This document shows, piece by piece, positions 1 through 8,557 of a stretch of DNA of 64,000 nt; position 1 is the first letter of the stretch; every line of letters begins with the position of its first letter. Under the pieces are notes generated by a model. It saw only the letters and a list, made by a program, of their open reading frames with translations, was not told the DNA's origin and did not search any database. This DNA is from PALSA-693 sp963780345 (GTDB lineage Bacteria > Actinomycetota > Acidimicrobiia > Acidimicrobiales > Palsa-688), in contig CAWABU010000001.1 of NCBI GenBank assembly GCA_963780345.1, forward strand, positions 186,001-250,000. Direction: 5' to 3'. Made by a program: the position numbers and the translations under genes.

Positions 1-996
1 ATGGAGGAGATGGCCTGGGGTGACGCTGGCATCGGCCTGGCCATCTTCGGGACCACGCTCGGGGTGGTCGGTATCTACGGCAACGGGACCCCGGAGCAGG
101 TGGCCGAGTGGGTCCCCCAGTGCTTCGGCACCTCCGACCATCTGGCCCTGGCCGCCTTCTGTGTGACCGAACCCGACGCCGGGTCGGATGTCAGCTCCAT
201 GCGGACCCGGGCGGTCTACGACGAGGCCACCGACGAGTGGGTGCTCAACGGGACGAAAACCTGGATCACCAACGGTGGCATCGCCGACGTTCACGTCGTG
301 GTGGCCTCGGTCGAGCCCGGGCTCCGGGGCCGGGGCCAGGCCAGCTTCATCGTGCCGCCGGGCACGAAGGGGCTTTCCATGGGCCAGAAGTTCAAGAAGA
401 TGGGCATCCGGGCCTCGCACACGGCCGAGGTGGTTCTCGATGACGTCCGCATCCCGGGCCGACTACTCCTCGGCGGCAAGGAGCGGCTGGACGAGCGACT
501 GGCCCGAGCCCGCGCCGGCCAGACCGGCCAGCGGGGCCAGGCCGCGCTGTCGACCTTCGAGACCACCCGGCCCGCGGTCGGGGCCCAGGCCGTCGGCGTG
601 GCCCGGGCCGCGTACGAGTACGCCCTCGAGTACGCCAAGGAGCGGAGGCAGTTCGGCCGGGCCATCATCGAGAACCAGGCCATCGCGTTCAAGCTGGCCG
701 AGATGCGGATGTACACCGACGCCGCCCGCCTGCTGGTCTGGAACGCCTCCTGGCGGGGCGCGAGCGGCGCCGGGTTCGACGCCGCCCAGGGATCGCAGTC
801 GAAGCTGTTCGCCGGTGAGACGGCAGTCCGCGTCACCGATGACGCCATCCAGATCCTCGGCGGCGCCGGTTACATCCGGGACCACCCGGTGGAGCGCTGG
901 CATCGCGACGCCAAGATCTTCACCATCTTCGAGGGCACCAGCGAGATCCAGCACCTGGTGATCGCCCGGGCCATCTCGGGCCTGCGGCTGGAGTAG
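1..996 (+). CDS. Acyl-CoA dehydrogenase (5' end cut by window)
   Basis: Flavoprotein of fatty-acid or branched-chain acyl-CoA beta-oxidation: alpha,beta-dehydrogenation with electrons passed to ETF, whose genes lie at 29.6-31.4 kb. The visible 331 residues carry the middle-domain motif FCVTEPDAGSD, the FAD-contact WITNG, the C-terminal helical domain with ERRQFG and the IFEGTSEIQ block that holds the catalytic Glu in most family members. Family proteins are about 380-400 residues, and the reading frame is open to base 1, so roughly 50 N-terminal residues are probably outside the window; the ATG at base 1 is unlikely to be the true start. Substrate chain length cannot be told from the sequence. 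Confidence 0.93.
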   Translation: MEEMAWGDAGIGLAIFGTTLGVVGIYGNGTPEQVAEWVPQCFGTSDHLALAAFCVTEPDAGSDVSSMRTRAVYDEATDEWVLNGTKTWITNGGIADVHVVVASVEPGLRGRGQASFIVPPGTKGLSMGQKFKKMGIRASHTAEVVLDDVRIPGRLLLGGKERLDERLARARAGQTGQRGQAALSTFETTRPAVGAQAVGVARAAYEYALEYAKERRQFGRAIIENQAIAFKLAEMRMYTDAARLLVWNASWRGASGAGFDAAQGSQSKLFAGETAVRVTDDAIQILGGAGYIRDHPVERWHRDAKIFTIFEGTSEIQHLVIARAISGLRLE

Positions 997-999
997 GAC

Positions 1000-1572
1000 T
1001 CAGCTCAGCCTGGTGGCCGGAGCGGATCGCACCTCACCGCCGTCCAGCAGCTCCCGCACCGCCGGCACCGGGTCGGGGTCCGCGAAGAGCCCGGGATCGC
1101 CGTAGTCCGCGTCCCGACCGGTGGCGTCGGTCACCCACCAGGACGCTTCCAGGGCAATCCCGGCCGGATCCGTGAAGTAGATGGAGCGGATGAAACCGTG
1201 GTCCACCACATCGGTGACCTCCGACCCGGCCGCCTTGAGTCGGGCCCGCAAGTTGAGCAGGGCCTGCTCGTCGGCGACGTTGAACGACACATGGTCGAAC
1301 TGCACCGCCCTCGGGTCCGGCACTCCCGCCGGCTTGGCGAACGGCGTGATCGGCAGGCCGCGGTACTCGAAGAAGGCCACCGTGTTACCGGGGCCGATCT
1401 CGAAGAAGTAGTGCCGGAAGGACTCGGTGCCGAGGTGAGCCACCAGCCGGGCGCCGAGCACCCCGTGGTAGAAGCGGACGGTGGCGTCCATGTCGGGGGT
1501 GATGAGGGCCAGGTGGTTGATGCCCCGCCAGCGCGGCATCTCGCCGTCGGGCACCGAGTGATCATCGCTCAT
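1000..1572 (-). CDS. VOC-family (glyoxalase/dioxygenase-like) protein
   Basis: A 190-residue vicinal oxygen chelate protein. The beta-alpha-beta-beta-beta modules are visible: GINHLALITPDMDATVRFYH near residue 17, FDHVSFNVAD near residue 92 and the closing IYFTDPAGIALEASWW near residue 130. His in INHLA, His in FDHVSF and Glu in ALEAS are the usual metal-ligand positions. The family covers dioxygenases, glyoxalases and resistance proteins, so the substrate is unknown. It is convergent with the acyl-CoA dehydrogenase and divergent from the peroxiredoxin. The ATG follows a TAGCGT box by six bases, which fits a leaderless transcript. Confidence 0.85.
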   Translation of the reverse strand: MSDDHSVPDGEMPRWRGINHLALITPDMDATVRFYHGVLGARLVAHLGTESFRHYFFEIGPGNTVAFFEYRGLPITPFAKPAGVPDPRAVQFDHVSFNVADEQALLNLRARLKAAGSEVTDVVDHGFIRSIYFTDPAGIALEASWWVTDATGRDADYGDPGLFADPDPVPAVRELLDGGEVRSAPATRLS

Positions 1573-1578
1573 GCCACC

Positions 1579-1584
1579 ACGCTA
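1579..1584 (-). promoter_or_regulatory. -10 box for leaderless VOC gene
   Basis: TAGCGT read on the minus strand ends six bases before the ATG at 1572, leaving no room for a ribosome-binding site. It matches the TANNNT-N6/7-start pattern of actinobacterial leaderless genes. No clear -35 element was seen. Confidence 0.5.
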
Positions 1585-1645
1585 TGCCGGGTGGCGCCGT
1601 ACCGGCCCGTAGGCTGCTCACCGTCCGCCCAATCGAGGAGGTTCG

Positions 1646-2128
1646 ATGACCATCGCAGTCGGCGACAAGATTCCCGACGTCAAGGTACAGGTTGTAGGGC
1701 CCGAGGGCCCGGTCGCGGCAGAGACCGGAGAGCTCCTCGGACACGGCAAGGTGGTGCTCTTCGGCGTGCCGGGAGCGTTCACCCCCACCTGCAGTGACTT
1801 CCACCTGCCCGGGTACGTGATCCAGGCCGACGAGCTGCAGGCCAAGGGCGTGGACCGCATCGTCTGCGTGGCGGTGAATGACGTCTTTGTCATGAAGGCG
1901 TGGGGCGAGGCGCGTGACGTGGGGGAAAAGGTGACGTTGGTGGCGGACGGCTCCGCCGTGTTCACCAAGGCGTTGGGCCTGGACATCGACCTGACCGGGG
2001 GCGGCCTCGGTATCCGGTCCAAGCGCTACGCGGCCATCCTCCAGGATGGGGTGGTTACCGACCTGGCGGTCGAGGAGACGCTCGGGCTCGACGTCAGCGG
2101 CGCCGACAAGGTGCTGGCCAAGCTCTGA
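1646..2128 (+). CDS. Peroxiredoxin, Prx5/redoxin type
   Basis: Thiol peroxidase that reduces H2O2 and organic hydroperoxides in the cytoplasm. The 160-residue protein has the peroxidatic motif PGAFTPTCS (residues 42-50, Cys49 and Thr46) typical of the Prx5 subfamily; the later VAVNDVFVMKAW is also characteristic of it. No second conserved Cys is obvious after residue 60, so it may work as a 1-Cys enzyme or with an external thiol. A GAGGAGG ribosome-binding site sits just before the ATG. It is divergent from the VOC gene with a 73-bp gap and convergent with the thioesterase. Confidence 0.93.
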   Translation: MTIAVGDKIPDVKVQVVGPEGPVAAETGELLGHGKVVLFGVPGAFTPTCSDFHLPGYVIQADELQAKGVDRIVCVAVNDVFVMKAWGEARDVGEKVTLVADGSAVFTKALGLDIDLTGGGLGIRSKRYAAILQDGVVTDLAVEETLGLDVSGADKVLAKL

Positions 2129-2135
2129 CCCCTCC

Positions 2136-2540
2136 TCATTCCCGCGGCGTTAGCACGTAAGTCGACGCCGCCTTGGCCACCAGGCGACCGTCGGTATCGG
2201 TGATCTCCGCTTCGGCGAAGGTCACCCGGCGGCCGCCGCCGATCACTCGGGCCGTGCAGGTCAACCGGCCGCCGACCGGCGCGCCGCGCAGGAAGCTGAT
2301 GGTGAGGTCGGTGTTCGCGGTGAAAGCCCGGCGACCCTGCAGGTTGGTGATCACGGCCGTGGTCATAGCGGAGTCGGCGAAGGCGGCCAGGAACCCGCCC
2401 TGCACCATGCCCATGGGGTTGGCCAGGTGCTCCCCTGCGGGCATCTCCCACACCGTCACGCCGGGCTGCGACTTGTCGACGCACGACATCCCCAGGGTGA
2501 GGTCGGAGCTCGGCGGGATGCGTGGCTTCGGGTCGCTCAC
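2136..2540 (-). CDS. PaaI-family hotdog thioesterase
   Basis: Acyl-CoA thioesterase-like protein of about 134 residues with the hotdog core: NPMGMVQGGFLAAFADSAMT (the central helix with its acidic residue), then TANTDLTISFLRGAPVG and the strands GRLTCTARVIGGGRR and VTFAEAEITD. The GTG start at 2540 is chosen because it overlaps the TetR stop as GTGA; an upstream in-frame ATG at 2579 would run deep into the TetR gene. It is the last gene of a leftward chain of glycosyltransferase, TetR and thioesterase. The acyl group removed is unknown. Confidence 0.85.
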   Translation of the reverse strand: MSDPKPRIPPSSDLTLGMSCVDKSQPGVTVWEMPAGEHLANPMGMVQGGFLAAFADSAMTTAVITNLQGRRAFTANTDLTISFLRGAPVGGRLTCTARVIGGGRRVTFAEAEITDTDGRLVAKAASTYVLTPRE

Positions 2541-3181
2541 AGCCGCACCCCTCCGGGCAGGCCCCGCAGGCCGGCCCACACCAGATCCGACAGCCGGCGG
2601 GCCAGCACCTCCGCTTCCGCCGGATCCAGCCCGGCGCCGGCCACGGTCCCGTGGCGGCTGACCCAGCGGCGCGCCGTGACTTCACCCAGACCCACGATCG
2701 CATAGCCCAGCAGATCGCGGTGGCTGTCGTCGATGTCGGCCTCGATGAAGGCGCCGATAGTGGCGGCCACACCGGCTTCCAGAGCCCTTACCGCATCGGC
2801 AAACTCGTCGGCCTGCCGGGCCCCGCTGCCGAACAGCAGCTGGAACCCGCTCGTCCGTTCGGCCACGAACCGGAAGTAGGCCCGAAACCCGGACAGGACC
2901 CGGGCGAAGGGCTCGCGCTCGACGGTCGCCGCGGCGACCACCGCGTCGAGCAGCTCGGCGCCGACCATCTCGAGCAGCTCCAGATAGAGGACCTGCTTGG
3001 AGCCGAAATGCTGGTACAGCACAGGTTTGGTGACGCCGGCGGCCTCGGCGATCTCCTCCATGGAGGTGCTGTGAAACCCGCTGGCCGCGAAGCGGTCCAG
3101 GGCGACCTCGAGCAGCTGGTGGCGCCTTCGGGCCGCGGGCAGGCGTCGGCGGGGCTCGGGGGGACCCGGCGGTGAGCTCAC
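2537..3181 (-). CDS. TetR/AcrR-family transcriptional regulator
   Basis: 214-residue repressor with a classic N-terminal helix-turn-helix at about residues 20-65 (SMEEIAEAAGVTKPVLYQHF, then GSKQVLYLELL) and a helical ligand-binding C-terminal domain. It starts with GTG overlapping the glycosyltransferase stop (GTGA) and its own stop overlaps the thioesterase start in the same way. TetR genes are often divergent from their targets; here the gene is buried in a co-directional chain, so it probably regulates its own operon or a distant lipid-metabolism target. The ligand is unknown, possibly an acyl-CoA given the thioesterase neighbour (inference). Confidence 0.9.
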   Translation of the reverse strand: MSSPPGPPEPRRRLPAARRRHQLLEVALDRFAASGFHSTSMEEIAEAAGVTKPVLYQHFGSKQVLYLELLEMVGAELLDAVVAAATVEREPFARVLSGFRAYFRFVAERTSGFQLLFGSGARQADEFADAVRALEAGVAATIGAFIEADIDDSHRDLLGYAIVGLGEVTARRWVSRHGTVAGAGLDPAEAEVLARRLSDLVWAGLRGLPGGVRL

Positions 3182-4272
3182 GGTCCGTCCGTGGTGGCCC
3201 CGAGGGGCAGCTCCCAGCCGGCCTCTCGGATCAGTTCGCCGAGCCGGCCCGGGAGCCGGGCGATGTCCAGGTGCTCTCGCACCACCGCCAGGTTGTGGGC
3301 GATCAGCCCGGTGTCCGGGTGGTCCAGCCAGCGCCGGAGGGCGTCCGGCCGGGCCGTGTCGAACCAGCGGAACCCGAGGGCCCGGAGCTCAGCCCCGACC
3401 GGGTAGGGCCCAACCGCCACCGGCCGCCGGTAGACGGCGGCCTCGATCGGAGGGTTGCCGAAGCCTTCCCACCGCGACGGGAACACCACGGCGTCGCAAG
3501 CCGCGAAGGCGTGTTCGACCCCGACGGGACCCTGCATGGGCGGTGCCGGCCCGCGATGCACCCGGACCCTGGCCCCGGCCAGGATGCGCTCGAGCTCGTC
3601 GTGGTACTGCTCCTCGGCCGGTCCGAGGAGCCAGTAGTCGGCTCCGATGGCCTCGGCCACGGCCAGCCCGGCCGGGACATCCTTTCGAGGGATGGCCCGG
3701 GTCGGCTGGAGCAACAGCCGGTCACCGTCGGCGACGCCGAGGCTCCTCCGGGTGGCGGCCCGATTCCCGGTCGGCAGCTCGGTGGCAAAGGCGTTGCGGA
3801 TCACGGTGGCCTTCAGGCCCCGGGCGGCGAGCTCATCTCGCGACCGGTCGTTGATGGTGACGTGCACCCAGGCCGGGTCATCGGGTGGGGGCGGGAACCC
3901 GGCGAACCGCTCCCGCTGCCAGGGCAGGTCGTGGTGGCGGAGGATGGCTGGTCGGCCAGCCAGGGCGGCGGCAACGGCCTCGGCCGCGGCGGGGTTGAGC
4001 GGCAGCGAGCACAGGTTTTCGACCACCACCAGTACCGCTCCGGCCAGGGCCTCCGCCAGGGCGCCCGGCTCGAGCGGCGGGACGGGGCGGCCCGTCAACC
4101 AATCGCCCGCGTCCAGGCCGGGCAGGGCCACGTCGACCGGGCCCGAGCCGGCCACGGTGCGGACCTGAAAACCGAGCCTCCGCAGGGCCCACTGCCACTT
4201 CTCGGCTTCGATCGACACGCCGTCGGGGCCACCGAGACGGTAGGAGATACTCACGACCAGGGGGGCCGGCAT
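3178..4272 (-). CDS. Glycosyltransferase, GT4-like
   Basis: 364-residue predicted retaining glycosyltransferase. The ATG at 4272 (MPAPLVVSISYRLGGPDGVS) is preferred because the frame upstream is low-complexity Arg/Pro-rich and runs through another gene. The C-terminal GT-B half is clear: LLLQPTRAIPRKDVPAGLAVAEA, then CDAVVFPSRWEGFGNPPIEAA (residues about 277-297), the sugar-nucleotide binding EX7E-type region. The N-terminal acceptor domain starts with GVSIEAEKW. Acceptor and donor are unknown; an exported glycolipid or wall glycan is possible because a membrane protein (DUF5317) lies 11 bases upstream in the same direction. Confidence 0.82.
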   Translation of the reverse strand: MPAPLVVSISYRLGGPDGVSIEAEKWQWALRRLGFQVRTVAGSGPVDVALPGLDAGDWLTGRPVPPLEPGALAEALAGAVLVVVENLCSLPLNPAAAEAVAAALAGRPAILRHHDLPWQRERFAGFPPPPDDPAWVHVTINDRSRDELAARGLKATVIRNAFATELPTGNRAATRRSLGVADGDRLLLQPTRAIPRKDVPAGLAVAEAIGADYWLLGPAEEQYHDELERILAGARVRVHRGPAPPMQGPVGVEHAFAACDAVVFPSRWEGFGNPPIEAAVYRRPVAVGPYPVGAELRALGFRWFDTARPDALRRWLDHPDTGLIAHNLAVVREHLDIARLPGRLGELIREAGWELPLGATTDGP

Positions 4273-4283
4273 GGGCGGGCGCC

Positions 4284-4778
4284 TCAAAGGTGGGCCGTCG
4301 CGGCGCGGCGACGGGGGCGCATCAGGCCGGCCGTCAGCGTTGCAACCCCCACGGACAGAACGAGGTCGCCCGGGGACACTGTCGCATGGAGCGGCGTCAG
4401 CCGAATCTGATCGGACAGCTCCACCAGGTGATCGCCGGGGCGCACCCCGTGGTGACTCGGGCCGTAGGCCGCCCCGGCCGGAACGCCGCGTACGGGCATC
4501 CCTCCGTCCGCGGCGATCACGGCCAGGTTGGCGAGCAGCCCGCACGCCACCAGGATCATCCCGGTCCGCGCCAGGTTGCGGAGGGCGAAACCCAGAAGGA
4601 GGAGGTAGCCGACCACCATCAGGGCCGTCCCCCAGCGTGAACCGGCAAAAGCGCATACGGCCCCCCCGACCAGGAGGGCTACCCATCGCAGCCGGGCCCC
4701 GGCCAGATACTGCAGCCGCCCGCCGAGCAGCAGCCCGGCGGCGACGCCGGCAACCAGAGCGACGACCATCAACGACAT
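4284..4778 (-). CDS. DUF5317-like integral membrane protein
   Basis: 164-residue membrane protein with about five hydrophobic segments (for example LMVVALVAGVAAGLLLG, WVALLVGGAVCAFAG, ALMVVGYLLLLGFALRN, MILVACGLLANLAVIAA). The loop ADGGMPV after the fourth segment resembles the NGGxMPV signature of DUF5317. Function unknown. The ATG at 4778 is chosen: it begins directly at the first membrane segment and sits eight bases after a TACCGT -10-like box (4787-4792), suggesting a leaderless message. It is divergent from the cytochrome c maturation operon. Confidence 0.7.
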   Translation of the reverse strand: MSLMVVALVAGVAAGLLLGGRLQYLAGARLRWVALLVGGAVCAFAGSRWGTALMVVGYLLLLGFALRNLARTGMILVACGLLANLAVIAADGGMPVRGVPAGAAYGPSHHGVRPGDHLVELSDQIRLTPLHATVSPGDLVLSVGVATLTAGLMRPRRRAATAHL

Positions 4779-4848
4779 CAGCCCCGACGGTACTGGCTGC
4801 CCCCGCCCCGGCTGCGGACCGGCCCGGATGCCATCATGGGTGTCGCCC

Positions 4849-5613
4849 ATGGATGGCAACCATCTCATCCTGCACTCGCCGGTCGGCTTCGTCGTGGCCT
4901 TCGGAGCGGGGATCATCTCGTTCCTCTCGCCGTGCGTCCTCCCGCTGGTTCCGGCCTATCTCTCGATGATGTCGGGAGTGAGCAGCGCCGAGCTGGCGAC
5001 CGTGGCCCGCCCCGATTCGCGGCGGATGCTGCGGGCCACCCTGCTGTTCGTCGCCGGCTTCACCGTGGTGTTCGCCGCCCTGGAGGCCACCGCCTCCGGG
5101 CTGGGCCAGGCCCTCCGGTCGCACCAGCACCTGCTCAACGAGATCGCCGGGCTGGTGATCATCGCCGGCGGGCTGATGTTTGCCGGCCTGCTGCGCCCGG
5201 CCTGGGTCATGCGGGAGCGGCGCTGGCACGTGGCCCCGTCCCGGCTCGGCGAGTGGGCGGCGCCGATCATGGGGATGGCGTTCGCCTTCGGGTGGACGCC
5301 GTGCATCGGCCCCGTTCTGGCCGCGGTTTTGAGCCTGGCGAGCGACACCCACACCCTGGGCCGGGGCGAAGCCATGCTGGTGGCCTACTCGCTCGGCCTG
5401 GGCGTGCCGTTCGTCGTCGCCGGACTGGCCTTCGGCCGCCTGACCGGCGTGTTCAGCTTCGCCCGCGCCCACTTGCGGGCCATCAACATGGTTTCCGGGC
5501 TCCTGCTCGCCGCTCTGGGTGTCCTCCTCCTCACCGACAATCTGCACGTGCTGTCCACCTGGTTCTCCGATGTGCTGAGCGCCCTCGGACTGGGCCGCCT
5601 CTCGACCAGCTAG
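4849..5613 (+). CDS. ccdA: Cytochrome c biogenesis thiol transporter CcdA
   Basis: Polytopic DsbD/CcdA-family protein (254 residues) that carries electrons from cytoplasmic thioredoxin across the membrane to keep apocytochrome and Ccm thiols reduced. The two membrane redox cysteines are in SFLSPCVLPLVPAYLS (Cys29) and GWTPCIGPVLAAV (Cys152), each in the usual Pro-flanked setting; six or so hydrophobic segments follow the family plan. An ATG at 4828 adds seven residues and cannot be excluded. It opens the ccm operon: ccmA follows after 68 bases, and a TlpA-like protein, its likely electron acceptor, is encoded further down. Confidence 0.92.
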   Translation: MDGNHLILHSPVGFVVAFGAGIISFLSPCVLPLVPAYLSMMSGVSSAELATVARPDSRRMLRATLLFVAGFTVVFAALEATASGLGQALRSHQHLLNEIAGLVIIAGGLMFAGLLRPAWVMRERRWHVAPSRLGEWAAPIMGMAFAFGWTPCIGPVLAAVLSLASDTHTLGRGEAMLVAYSLGLGVPFVVAGLAFGRLTGVFSFARAHLRAINMVSGLLLAALGVLLLTDNLHVLSTWFSDVLSALGLGRLSTS

Positions 5614-5681
5614 CCCGGTCAGGGTCCGGCCACCCCGGATGGCACTGGAGGGCCTGCCCTCGCTACCGTTTGAGCGGCTTC

Positions 5682-6371
5682 ATGGATCCTGTCATCCGCT
5701 TCCGCTCCGCTGTTGCTCTGGTGGGCCGCTTCCCCGTCCTGGCGGGCGTCGACCTCGAGGTGGCTCCAGGCGAGATCGTTCTGCTGCAAGGGGCCAACGG
5801 GGCCGGCAAGACCAGCCTGCTGCGGGCCTGTGCCGGGTTGTTGCGCGTTGTGGCCGGGGAAGCGACCGTCCTCGGTGCCGACCTGGTGGCCGACCCGCGA
5901 GCGATCCGGCGGCGGGTGGGCCTGCTCGGTCATGCCAGCGCCCTGTATGACGACCTGACGGCGACCGAGAACGTTCGCTTCGCGGTGCGTGCCGCGGGCG
6001 CCGCGGTCGCAGGAGTGGGGCCGGCGCTGGCGCGGCTGGGGCTGGAGGGCCGGCTGGCTTCCACCCCCGTCGGCTCCCTCTCCGCCGGGCAAAGGCGGCG
6101 GGCGGCGCTCGCCGCCCTCGTAGCCCGCAACCCCGAGCTCTGGTTGCTCGACGAGCCGCACGCCGGCCTGGATGCTGAACATCGGGATGTTCTCGATGAT
6201 CTGGTTCGCGGCGTGGTGGCGCACGGCGGAACCGTCTTGCTCGCCTCTCACGAACACGACCGGGCCACGGCCCTGGCCGGACGGATCGTGACCGTGGCCG
6301 GAGGGATGGTCACCGCACCGTCGCTTCCTCTTTCCCCGGTGACTGCCAAGGTGGCGAGCCATGTGGCGTGA
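5682..6371 (+). CDS. ccmA: Heme exporter ATP-binding protein CcmA
   Basis: ABC ATPase of the CcmABCD complex, which releases holo-CcmE in System I cytochrome c maturation. The 229-residue protein has Walker A GANGAGKT (37-44), the signature SLSAGQRRR (132-140), Walker B LWLLDEPHAGLD (153-164) and the switch His in LLASHEH. The ATG at 5682 is the natural domain start (MDPVIRFRSAVAL); the frame upstream merely shadows ccdA. It overlaps ccmB by 11 bases, so the two are translationally coupled. Confidence 0.9.
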   Translation: MDPVIRFRSAVALVGRFPVLAGVDLEVAPGEIVLLQGANGAGKTSLLRACAGLLRVVAGEATVLGADLVADPRAIRRRVGLLGHASALYDDLTATENVRFAVRAAGAAVAGVGPALARLGLEGRLASTPVGSLSAGQRRRAALAALVARNPELWLLDEPHAGLDAEHRDVLDDLVRGVVAHGGTVLLASHEHDRATALAGRIVTVAGGMVTAPSLPLSPVTAKVASHVA

Positions 6372-7029
6372 CGCGGCCCTGGTCGGAGCCAAGGACCTCC
6401 GGGTGGAGATGCGGAGCCGGGTTACCACCATGCACGTGGCTCCGTACGCGGTGCTGGTCCTCCTCCTGTTCGGCTTCGCCTTCGATCAGAATCACACCCT
6501 GCTCCGGCAGGCCACGCCCGGCCTCTTCTGGCTGGCCGTGTTGTTGTGCAGCCTGCTGGCCGTGCAGCGCAGCTTCGCGGTCGAGTCGGCGGACGGCGCC
6601 CGCGACGGCCTGCGCCTGTCGGGCCTCGACCCGGCCGGCATCTTTCTCGGGAAGGCCGCCGCCATCGCCGTCCAGCTGGCCGCCCTCGAGGTGCTGCTCG
6701 GGCTCGGCGTGGTGGTCCTCTTTGCCGCTGATCTGCGGGATCCCGGCTTGTTGCTGGCCAGTGCGGCGGCCGCGACCCTCGGCCTGGCCGCGGCTGGCAC
6801 CGTGTACGGGATGATGTCGGCCGGGCTTCGCGTGCGTGAGACGTTGCTGCCCCTGCTGGTGCTCCCGGTCGTGGCCCCGGTCTTGCTCGGCGCCACCCAG
6901 GCCTGGATGGCCGCCCTCGGTCTCTCGGTGGCGGACGGCTGGAAGTGGCTGGTGCTGCTCGTGGCCTTCGCCGCTATCTATCTGACCCTCGGGGTGTTGG
7001 GCTTCTCGACGCTGGTGGAGGACGCATGA
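6361..7029 (+). CDS. ccmB: Heme exporter membrane subunit CcmB
   Basis: Membrane component paired with CcmA (222 residues). It starts with the family-typical cytoplasmic segment DLRVEMRSRVTTMHV and has six hydrophobic stretches, including FWLAVLLCSLLAVQRSFAVE and the DGLRLSGLDPAGIFLGKAAA loop characteristic of CcmB. The start overlaps ccmA and the TGA overlaps the ccmC ATG (ATGA). Confidence 0.9.
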   Translation: MWRDAALVGAKDLRVEMRSRVTTMHVAPYAVLVLLLFGFAFDQNHTLLRQATPGLFWLAVLLCSLLAVQRSFAVESADGARDGLRLSGLDPAGIFLGKAAAIAVQLAALEVLLGLGVVVLFAADLRDPGLLLASAAAATLGLAAAGTVYGMMSAGLRVRETLLPLLVLPVVAPVLLGATQAWMAALGLSVADGWKWLVLLVAFAAIYLTLGVLGFSTLVEDA

Positions 7030-7818
7030 GGGCCCGGGGCACCGGCGACCGCACGACGCGCCTCCTGGGCGCAGCCGCCCTGGTGGCGATCGCCGCCACC
7101 GCCTGGATTGGCCTGGTGGCCTCGCCGCCCGACGTGGTCCAGGGCGACCTGGTGCGACTCATTTACATCCATCCGGCGGCCGCGACGACCTGTTATGTCG
7201 GGTTCGGACTGTGCGCCCTGGCCAGCCTGGCGTACCTCTGGCCGCGTACCCGCAGCCGTCGGTGGGATCAGCTCGCGGGGGCTTCGGCCGAGGTGGGGGT
7301 GATCTTCTGCGTGATCACCCTGGTCACCGGGTCCATCTGGGGTCGTGGCTCCTGGGGGGTGTGGTGGACGTGGGACGCCCGGCTGACGCTCACGGCCCTG
7401 CTGCTGGCCGTCTTCGTCGGCTACCTGGCCCTGCGCCGGACGGGCGGCGATCCTGATGTCCGGGCCCGCCGCTCCGCCGTCGCCGCGGTGTTGTGCGCGC
7501 TCGGTCGTCCCGATCGACCACGAGGCCACCACCTGGTGGCAGACGCTCCACCAGGGCAACACCCTGCTGCGGGCCAACCCCCTGATCCATGGCTGGCAAC
7601 TGGTGGGCATGCTGGTGTCGTTCGTGGCTTTCGGCCTGGTGTTCGCCTGGCTGCTGGTCCATCGTTACCGGGTCGAGGTGCTGGAGGACCGCTTCGAGGA
7701 GGAGGGGCTGGCTCTGGCCATCGCCGAACGGCGCGCCGAGGGCGCTCCGCCGGATGCCGCCGGATCCACTGCGGCGCGGCCCGCCGGCCCGACCCGGGAA
7801 CCGGCGGCCCAACCATGA
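7026..7818 (+). CDS. ccmC: Heme-handling protein CcmC (frameshifted)
   Basis: CcmC attaches heme to CcmE. The first part reads IYIHPAAATTCYVGF (heme-ligand His), then GSIWGRGSWGVWWTWDARLT, the WWD-type tryptophan-rich motif of the heme-handling family. Around base 7500 the frame is lost; one base later it continues as VVPIDHEATTWWQTLHQG and the last membrane segment. Removing one base restores CALVVPIDHEATTWW, as expected for CcmC. The break is therefore a one-base surplus, either an assembly error or a recent mutation. The gene ends in ATGA overlapping the ccmD-like frame. Confidence 0.85.
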
Positions 7819-7943
7819 ACGGCTACGTCGCCGGCGGGTGGGGTGCCACCGCCGTGATCCTGGCTCTGTACACCTGGCGGACCCTTCACCGGGGTCGGGT
7901 CCTGGCTCGCCGTCTTCCCGACCGGGAGAAGACGTGGCGCTGA
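7815..7943 (+). CDS. ccmD: CcmD-like small membrane protein
   Basis: A 42-residue frame with one membrane span (VAGGWGATAVILALYTW) followed by a basic tail (RTLHRGRVLARRLPDREKTW), the size, topology and position of CcmD, which tethers CcmE to the CcmABC complex. It overlaps ccmC by 4 bases and ccmE by 10. Sequence conservation in CcmD is low, so the call rests mainly on its place between ccmC and ccmE. Confidence 0.72.
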   Translation: MNGYVAGGWGATAVILALYTWRTLHRGRVLARRLPDREKTWR

Positions 7944-8557
7944 GCCCAAGGGCCTCGGCCGATCCAGGCGCCGCCGCCGATTCGGGGGCGCCCAGCCCCG
8001 ACGAATTGGGCTCAGATCAGGATGGCCCAACTGAGGCGGGCCCGGCCGGGGGGTCGGTGCCCGGCGAGGGTGGTCCCGAAGCGGCCGGGCGGCCGGCGCC
8101 CAGCCTGGTCGCCCGGGCGCCCCGCCGACGGCCCCTGCTCGGCAGCCGCCGGCGACAGGTGATCGCCGTGCTCGTTATCGCCGGGGCGGTGACATTCCTG
8201 CTGCTGGAAGGGCTCAACAACGCCACCGTCTACTTCAAGACCGCCGACCAGGCGGTGGCGGACAAGGCCGCCCTCGGCAGTCGGCAGTTCCGGATCGAGG
8301 GCACCGTCGAGCCCGGCGTCCGTCAGGTCGGCACAACCACCGACTTCTCCATCTACGCCAATGGGGTACGGGTCAATGTGGTCGACAGCGCCGACCCGCC
8401 GCAGCTGTTCAAGCCGGGCGTTCCCGTCGTGCTCGAAGGCCACTGGAACGGCCCGGTGTATGCCAGTGACCAGATCATGGTCAAGCACACGGCCAACTAC
8501 GTCGAGGCGCACCCGGAGCGGCTCAAGTCGCAGTTGCCCGGCCCACCCACGACATGA
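7934..8557 (+). CDS. ccmE: Periplasmic heme chaperone CcmE
   Basis: Membrane-anchored heme chaperone of System I. The 207-residue protein has an unusually long acidic/Pro-rich N-terminus (residues 1-65), one membrane anchor (about 74-92) and the OB-fold domain. The covalent heme site is the HxxxY type: His185-Thr-Ala-Asn-Tyr189 in VKHTANY, as in classical CcmE and unlike the Cys variant. The GTG start at 7934 overlaps ccmD; a later start inside the Pro-rich stretch is possible. It overlaps ccmF by four bases. Confidence 0.9.
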   Translation: MALSPRASADPGAAADSGAPSPDELGSDQDGPTEAGPAGGSVPGEGGPEAAGRPAPSLVARAPRRRPLLGSRRRQVIAVLVIAGAVTFLLLEGLNNATVYFKTADQAVADKAALGSRQFRIEGTVEPGVRQVGTTTDFSIYANGVRVNVVDSADPPQLFKPGVPVVLEGHWNGPVYASDQIMVKHTANYVEAHPERLKSQLPGPPTT

